NCBI GenBank assembly: GCA_014799585.1
Contig: JAAVHU010000012.1
Coordinates: forward strand, 8,088-18,552
Length of the DNA stretch: 10,465 nucleotides
Direction of reading: 5' to 3'
From: Clostridiales bacterium
GTDB lineage: Bacteria > Bacillota > Clostridia > Oscillospirales > Acutalibacteraceae
This document shows, piece by piece, positions 7,283-10,465 of this stretch. Each line of letters starts with the position of its first letter. The first letter of the stretch is position 1. The notes below the pieces were generated by a model, which had not been told where the DNA came from, made no database searches, and worked only from the letters and a program-made list of their open reading frames with translations. The position numbers and the translations under genes were made by a program.

Positions 7283-7699
7283 GTGTATCCAATTAATGAA
7301 AATGTTGATTTACCTGTTCATAATAATTGCCATTGTGCATTGAGTACTTATATGTCTATTGTTGCAGGTAATGCTACAAAAGACGGTGTCAATGGTGCTG
7401 ATTATTGGCTTAAACATTATGGGAAACTACCAGATTATTATGTTTCACGTGAAGAGTACATAAATGCAGGTTGGAAAAGCGGTAAGCCGCCTATTAAATG
7501 GTTTCCTGATAAAATGATGTATGGAGAAGTTTACTATAATGAAAAAGGTAAACTTCCAAATGCTTTGAACAGAATTTGGTATGAAGCGGATATAAATTAT
7601 TATGAAGGTAGAAGAAATGCCCATAGAATTTATTTTTCAAATGATGGATTGATATTTGTATCATACGACCATGGAATAACATTTTATGAGATAGTGTAA
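7283..7699 (+). CDS. Barnase-family ribonuclease toxin domain, C-terminal part of a MuF-type fusion
   Basis: From GTG 7283 the frame gives 138 residues; the first 20 or so carry the end of the phage Cys motif (PVHNNCHCAL) and residues about 35-138 align by eye with barnase along its length. Conserved landmarks are ADYWLKHYGKLPDYYVS (39-55), Glu101 in the IWYEADINY segment (barnase Glu73, general base), Arg111 and Arg115 in GRRNAHRI (Arg83, Arg87) and His130 in SYDHGITF (His102, general acid). Barnase Lys27 is Arg56 and Tyr103 is Gly131. The predicted activity is cleavage of single-stranded RNA. MuF-toxin fusions of Firmicutes prophages carry exchangeable C-terminal toxins of this kind. The true start is uncertain, because no ribosome binding site precedes GTG 7283 and homology extends upstream through a frameshift. 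The barstar gene follows 14 bp later. Confidence 0.85.
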   Translation: MYPINENVDLPVHNNCHCALSTYMSIVAGNATKDGVNGADYWLKHYGKLPDYYVSREEYINAGWKSGKPPIKWFPDKMMYGEVYYNEKGKLPNALNRIWYEADINYYEGRRNAHRIYFSNDGLIFVSYDHGITFYEIV

Positions 7700-7713
7700 A
7701 GGGGGCTAACAAT

Positions 7714-8007
7714 ATGGCAAAAAAAGAAATGATAATAGATGTTGAAAAAGAAAGATATTTGTATGGCTTTTATAAATTATTAATTAAGCAATTAGAATTG
7801 CCGAGCAATACAGGAATGTGTCTTGATGGAATGAGCGATTTTTTACGTGAACCTTGGGAAGAAGACAGAGTTGCACGATTTATTAATGTGTCGAAAACAA
7901 ACGATGATATTAGAAATGAAATTATGTGTGTTGTTAAAATGTTTGAACACGTTAAAGAATTCCAAAAGCGATGTGGAAATGAATTTACTTGGACAATTGA
8001 GGAATAA
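7714..8007 (+). CDS. Barstar-family ribonuclease inhibitor (immunity protein)
   Basis: A 97-residue protein resembling barstar: a short N-terminal strand (MIIDV), an amphipathic helix (YGFYKLLIKQLELP) and the LELPSNTGMCLDGMSDFLRE segment that matches barstar's LALPEYYGENLDALWDCL. Asp38 and Asp42 correspond to barstar Asp35 and Asp39, which plug the barnase active site; the Trp38 position is Ser41. It would bind and block the ribonuclease encoded just upstream. AAAGGGGG (7698-7705), overlapping the toxin stop codon, lies 8 nt before ATG 7714, a stronger site than anything upstream of the toxin, consistent with immunity being made in excess. Similarity is modest, but the position next to a barnase domain supports the call. 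Confidence 0.85.
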   Translation: MAKKEMIIDVEKERYLYGFYKLLIKQLELPSNTGMCLDGMSDFLREPWEEDRVARFINVSKTNDDIRNEIMCVVKMFEHVKEFQKRCGNEFTWTIEE

Positions 8008-8184
8008 TGAATCACGATAGTTTGTGACATATTTGTTTGGTAAAATGAGTCGATTTTTAAAATACCAATATTATAAAACCAATTTAAGGCAGTCCATAAT
8101 AATAAGGTGCGTAGACATCGAAGTTAATCCAAATTTGAAAAATTTTTATAATTCAGATTGACCGTTAATTTAATGATTCTTTTA
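8008..8184 (+). other. Non-coding tail of the toxin-immunity cassette
   Basis: No recognised gene lies in this stretch. The only open frame of note is 8045-8161 (38 codons, 45 if opened at GTG 8024); it lacks a ribosome binding site and resembles nothing I know. Its right part (from 8154) is the degenerate copy of the tsf 3' end. It may be the remnant of DNA brought in with the cassette. Confidence 0.5.
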
Positions 8185-8209
8185 GAGCAGGCTATATGCC
8201 TGCTTTTTT
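8154..8209 (+). repeat. Direct repeat copy 2: tsf-end-like sequence plus terminator
   Basis: This is the counterpart of 6961-7016. The hairpin core at 8185-8204 is identical base for base to 6990-7009, including the TATAT loop, and the preceding CAGATT...GTTAATT segment resembles the end of tsf and its stop codon. The two copies are 1195 bp apart (core to core) and enclose the toxin-immunity cassette. Confidence 0.6.
8184..8209 (+). terminator. Second copy of the tsf-type terminator, closing the cassette
   Basis: AGCAGGC (8186-8192) pairs with GCCTGCT (8198-8204) around a TATAT loop, extended by G-T and A-T pairs, with T at 8204-8209. Confidence 0.9.
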
Positions 8210-8214
8210 CTTTC

Positions 8215-8243
8215 TTGCTTTTGGTTTGTATAAATGATAAGAT
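8215..8243 (+). promoter_or_regulatory. Promoter of the SGNH hydrolase / DUF3592 unit
   Basis: TTGCTT (8215-8220), a 17-bp spacer and TAAGAT (8238-8243) precede the gene, with a start expected near 8250. Confidence 0.55.
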
Positions 8244-8281
8244 AAAGAAAAAGGTTAACATTATAAATTCGGAGAAATGTT

Positions 8282-8911
8282 ATGATTGATGTTAAAGACG
8301 GATGCAGAATATTGTTTATCGGCGACAGCATTACAGATATAAATTTTAACAGGCGATTTGCGTATAAAATTCACGGCTCAAAGGTGTATGCCTTGCAGAC
8401 TGCAAAAAAGCTGAAAAAGAAGCATAAAAATCTTAAATTTTTCTTTAAGGGCATAGCATCAAACAGAACCTATCACGTATATGATAGGCTTACCAAGGAT
8501 TGTATCGATCTTAAGCCGGATATTATTGTTATGCTAATCGGCGTAAATGATGCGTGGGAGCATTATGTTCCCGAACAGTATCCGCCGCTTTTAAGACCGA
8601 TGGAACCGCATATGAAAGAGATTTACAGAAGATTGAATGCCGAACTTGAAAATGCAAGGCTCCTTGTTCTTCTGCCGTTTATGATTGATGCGGTACCTGA
8701 AAAACAGCCGTTTCACGAAGTTTTAAATGAATACCGTGAAGTGCTATCTGCTATGGCATTGGAAAATAAAGCCCAAATTATTGATTTGCAAAAAATGTTT
8801 GATGAAGCACAAGAAAAAATTGAGCCTGTAAAACTTGCTGTTGATGGTATTCACCCAACAAATTTAGGTCATCGGCTTATTGCAAATGAAGTGTTAAAAA
8901 TATTGAATTGA
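8282..8911 (+). CDS. SGNH/GDSL-family hydrolase (esterase or deacetylase)
   Basis: A 209-residue protein with the SGNH blocks in order: block I FIGDSITD (nucleophile Ser16), block II around Gly57 in FKGIASN, block III IGVND (86-90, oxyanion Asn89) and block V DGIHPTNLGH with Asp188 and His191 completing the catalytic triad. There is no signal peptide or membrane segment, so it is probably cytoplasmic. Relatives act on acyl or acetyl esters of sugars or lipids; the substrate here is unknown. GGAGAA (8271-8276) lies 5 nt before ATG 8282. The next gene starts about 20 bp after its stop and is likely cotranscribed. Confidence 0.93.
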   Translation: MIDVKDGCRILFIGDSITDINFNRRFAYKIHGSKVYALQTAKKLKKKHKNLKFFFKGIASNRTYHVYDRLTKDCIDLKPDIIVMLIGVNDAWEHYVPEQYPPLLRPMEPHMKEIYRRLNAELENARLLVLLPFMIDAVPEKQPFHEVLNEYREVLSAMALENKAQIIDLQKMFDEAQEKIEPVKLAVDGIHPTNLGHRLIANEVLKILN

Positions 8912-8935
8912 TTTTGGTTAAGGAGAATGATGATT

Positions 8936-9649
8936 ATGAAAAATGTTAAGCCTATGAAACTGCTTATCACAATATTTCTTTTAATCGGAATATTTTGGAC
9001 GGCTATGTCTGTGGTATTCACATCAGTAAATATTAATTTAAAGAATAATTGTATTTTAACGCAAGCAGAAATTATTGATTTTGAAACTTATTACGATTCT
9101 GATCACGATAAGCATACAAATACAATTGTTAAATATGTTGTTGATGGTAACGAATATACAGATACATTAAACTCTTATAGTTCCTCTTGGCGTATTGGTG
9201 ATAGTGTAGATGCTTATTATGATCCCCTTAATCCACAGGAAATAAAAAGTGAAATGCCTGTTATGATGTGTATTATCTTTGGCACGATGGGTGTTACTTT
9301 TGTTGTGGTTTCCATTGTTCTTATTATCAAGCAGAAGAGAAAAAATACAAAACACAAAAATCTTATACAGAATGGTCTTGTGATAAATGCATCTATCGTC
9401 AATTTTTATGAAAACACAAGAATATCGGTTAACAGACGCTGTCCGTTTATTATTGAGGCTGATTATAATGACGGCATAAATGTACATAGATTCAAAAGTG
9501 ATAATGTTTGGGAAAATGTTACATCAGCTTGTATCGGCGAAACAGTTAAGGTGTACTATGACCCGAATAATATGAACAATTATTATGTTGATACAGCAGG
9601 TTTGTTTGATAATCCTTATAGATTAAATAATAATCTTATTTATCATTAA
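8936..9649 (+). CDS. DUF3592-like membrane protein with two repeats
   Basis: A 237-residue protein with two membrane helices (about 8-30 and 108-132) and a Lys/Arg-rich KQKRKNTKHK after the second. It contains two related modules. The first, between the helices, runs from QAEIIDFETYY to GDSVDAYYDPLNPQE (88-102); the second, after helix 2, runs from NASIVNFYEN to GETVKVYYDPNNMNN (201-215). The xVxxYYDPxN ending is characteristic of DUF3592 proteins. Function is unknown. ATG 8936 is favoured because AAGGAG (8920-8925) lies 10 nt upstream; ATG 8930 and 8927 are also in frame but lie 4 nt and 1 nt from it. It is the last gene of the unit begun by the SGNH hydrolase and is followed by a terminator. 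Confidence 0.8.
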   Translation: MKNVKPMKLLITIFLLIGIFWTAMSVVFTSVNINLKNNCILTQAEIIDFETYYDSDHDKHTNTIVKYVVDGNEYTDTLNSYSSSWRIGDSVDAYYDPLNPQEIKSEMPVMMCIIFGTMGVTFVVVSIVLIIKQKRKNTKHKNLIQNGLVINASIVNFYENTRISVNRRCPFIIEADYNDGINVHRFKSDNVWENVTSACIGETVKVYYDPNNMNNYYVDTAGLFDNPYRLNNNLIYH

Positions 9650-9656
9650 AACAGAT

Positions 9657-9689
9657 AAAAAAGAGCATTTCGTTTGAAATGCTCTTTTT
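9657..9689 (+). terminator. Intrinsic terminator after the DUF3592-like gene
   Basis: GAGCATTTC (9663-9671) pairs perfectly with GAAATGCTC (9676-9684) around GTTT, flanked by A6 upstream and T5 downstream, so it may work in both directions. Confidence 0.92.
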
Positions 9690-9690
9690 C

Positions 9691-9719
9691 TTGCTAAGCA
9701 AATATCCTTATGGTATACT
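9691..9719 (+). promoter_or_regulatory. Extended -10 promoter of the NUDIX gene
   Basis: TTGCTA (9691-9696), a 17-bp spacer and TATACT (9714-9719) preceded by TGG, an extended -10 element. The expected start near 9726 is within a few bases of the first credible start codons (GTG 9727, ATG 9730). Confidence 0.65.
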
Positions 9720-9729
9720 TGTTTTGGTG

Positions 9730-10185
9730 ATGAAATTGAGTGAAAAAGTAGTTTTAACAAATATGTGTATGATTTATGATGATGACGGCAACATTCTTGT
9801 TCAGGATAAACTTGACCGAAGCTGGGGTGGAGTTACCTTTCCTGGTGGTCATATAGAATATGATGAAAGTTTTAATGATTCTGTTATCCGAGAGGTTAAG
9901 GAAGAAACAGGGCTTGATATTAAAAATCCAAAGCTCTGCGGAATAAAGCATTGGAAAATATCAAAAAAATCAAGATACATAGTTTTGTTTTATAAAACAA
10001 ACGAATTCAGTGGAAATCTTCAATCATCAAATGAGGGTAAGGTTTTCTGGATAAAGAAAGAGGATTTGAAGAATTATAAATTAGCAGACGGATTTGAAAC
10101 GATGTTTAAGATATTTGATGATGATAATCTAAGTGAATTTATGTCTGTTAAAGAAAACGGGAATTGGGTAACGAAAATATTCTGA
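9730..10185 (+). CDS. NUDIX hydrolase, MutT-like
   Basis: A 151-residue protein with a complete NUDIX box: Gly40, five residues, Glu46, seven residues, then REVKEETGL at 54-62, the GX5EX7REUXEEXGU pattern that binds Mg2+ and the diphosphate. The preceding WGGVTFPGGHIEYDES is typical of the MutT/8-oxo-dGTP subgroup, and FWIKKEDLKNYKLADGF follows a usual C-terminal pattern. It would cleave a nucleoside diphosphate linked to another moiety; the substrate is not determinable here. The in-frame extension back to 9679 runs through the preceding terminator and promoter and is rejected. No ribosome binding site precedes ATG 9730, and with the promoter position this suggests a leaderless transcript. 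The gene is monocistronic, closed by the terminator at 10207. Confidence 0.93.
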   Translation: MKLSEKVVLTNMCMIYDDDGNILVQDKLDRSWGGVTFPGGHIEYDESFNDSVIREVKEETGLDIKNPKLCGIKHWKISKKSRYIVLFYKTNEFSGNLQSSNEGKVFWIKKEDLKNYKLADGFETMFKIFDDDNLSEFMSVKENGNWVTKIF

Positions 10186-10206
10186 TGATTTATGAACAAA
10201 TGGTAA

Positions 10207-10232
10207 AAGGCAGTAAATTTACTGCCTTTTTT
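10207..10232 (+). terminator. Intrinsic terminator after the NUDIX gene
   Basis: GGCAGTA (10209-10215) pairs with TACTGCC (10220-10226) around AATT, with flanking A and T runs; six T follow the stem. Confidence 0.92.
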
Positions 10233-10253
10233 CTTATATAACTATTTACTTTA

Positions 10254-10282
10254 TTTATAAAATATATTAATATATAGATAAT
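10254..10282 (+). promoter_or_regulatory. Candidate pyrH promoter in AT-rich spacer
   Basis: TTTATA (10254-10259), a 17-bp spacer and GATAAT (10277-10282) are one of several possible pairs in this very AT-rich stretch. Some promoter is expected, because a strong terminator separates pyrH from the NUDIX gene. Confidence 0.3.
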
Positions 10283-10319
10283 ATAAAAAGAACTTTTCCA
10301 TTTACACGGAGGTATAAAA

Positions 10320-10465
10320 ATGGGTATTGCTTATAAAAGAATTTTGCTTAAGCTTTCGGGCGAGGTTCTTGCAGGCGAAAAGGGAACAGGTATTGATAAT
10401 GATACTGTTGTAAAAATATGCAAATCAGTTAAAAAAGTTGCTGATATGGGCGTTCAGGTCGGCAT
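10320..10465 (+). CDS. pyrH: UMP kinase, N-terminal part (cut by window edge)
   Basis: The first 48 residues, [20 protein letters not shown]..., ending DMGVQVGI, are the N-terminus of bacterial UMP kinase. KLSGE is its phosphate-binding motif, and the [15 protein letters not shown] helix leads to the V-G-I strand. The enzyme converts UMP to UDP with ATP and is regulated by UTP and GTP in relatives. GGAGG (10308-10312) is 7 nt before ATG 10320. The gene usually lies next to tsf and before frr; here it is 3.3 kb away and has lost the shared transcript. Confidence 0.96.
   Translation, partial: MGIAYKRILLKLSGEVLAGEKGTGIDNDTVVKICKSVKKVADMGVQVG

Noticed and set aside
8024..8161. Small open frame after the barstar gene (38-45 residues)
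   Set aside because: There is no ribosome binding site, it runs into the repeat and no family is recognisable; treated as non-coding.
6990..8209. Insertion sequence or integrase-borne island
   Set aside because: No transposase, integrase or terminal inverted repeats are present; the repeats are direct copies of a terminator, which does not by itself indicate a known mobile element.
9679..9729. Upstream extension of the NUDIX protein
   Set aside because: The first 17 codons would be encoded by the preceding terminator and promoter elements, and the added residues are not part of the NUDIX fold.
1..10465. CRISPR array, tRNA or rRNA genes
   Set aside because: No regularly spaced repeats and no cloverleaf or rRNA-like sequence were seen on either strand.

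Overview
The window looks like chromosome from an AT-rich, low-GC Gram-positive bacterium of the class Clostridia, plausibly a gut Ruminococcaceae/Oscillospiraceae-type organism. The basis is the A+T-rich sequence, strong AGGAGG-type ribosome binding sites, sigma-A-like promoters, an ECF sigma/DUF4179-type anti-sigma pair, MurT/GatD peptidoglycan amidation genes, and the rpsB-tsf-pyrH gene set. This placement is inference from gene content, not from a marker gene.

Layout. Positions 2-1337 (+) hold the 3' end of a sigma-70 family factor overlapping a single-pass membrane protein that is probably its anti-sigma partner. A strong hairpin at 1354-1383 separates it from a convergent, overlapping pair on the minus strand (1367-2999): a YtqA/YhcC-type radical SAM protein and an inositol-monophosphatase-family phosphatase. 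A 55-bp divergent spacer leads into murT-gatD (3055-5075, +), the lipid II glutamate amidation complex. Next come rpsB and tsf (5251-6975) for ribosomal protein S2 and EF-Ts, with a good promoter and a structured 5' leader.

In many bacteria pyrH follows tsf directly. Here pyrH appears only at 10320, and about 3.3 kb of accessory DNA lies between. The first part (about 7017-8184) is a toxin-immunity cassette: a barnase-family ribonuclease whose upstream reading frame still encodes a phage head-morphogenesis (MuF/SPP1 gp7-like) Cys motif, followed by a barstar-family inhibitor. It has its own strong promoter. It is bracketed by two copies of the same terminator hairpin, the second in a degenerate copy of the tsf 3' end. 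The frame carrying the phage motif has no normal start codon and joins a start codon only if one A is lost from an A7 run. The second part (8282-10185) holds an SGNH/GDSL hydrolase, a two-repeat DUF3592-like membrane protein and a NUDIX hydrolase, each transcription unit closed by a clear terminator.

The most interesting region is 6961-8209: an apparently intact barnase/barstar pair, detached from any prophage, inserted into a core translation locus between duplicated terminators, with a possible homopolymer switch. The rpsB leader, which can fold into mutually exclusive helices, is the second point worth testing.
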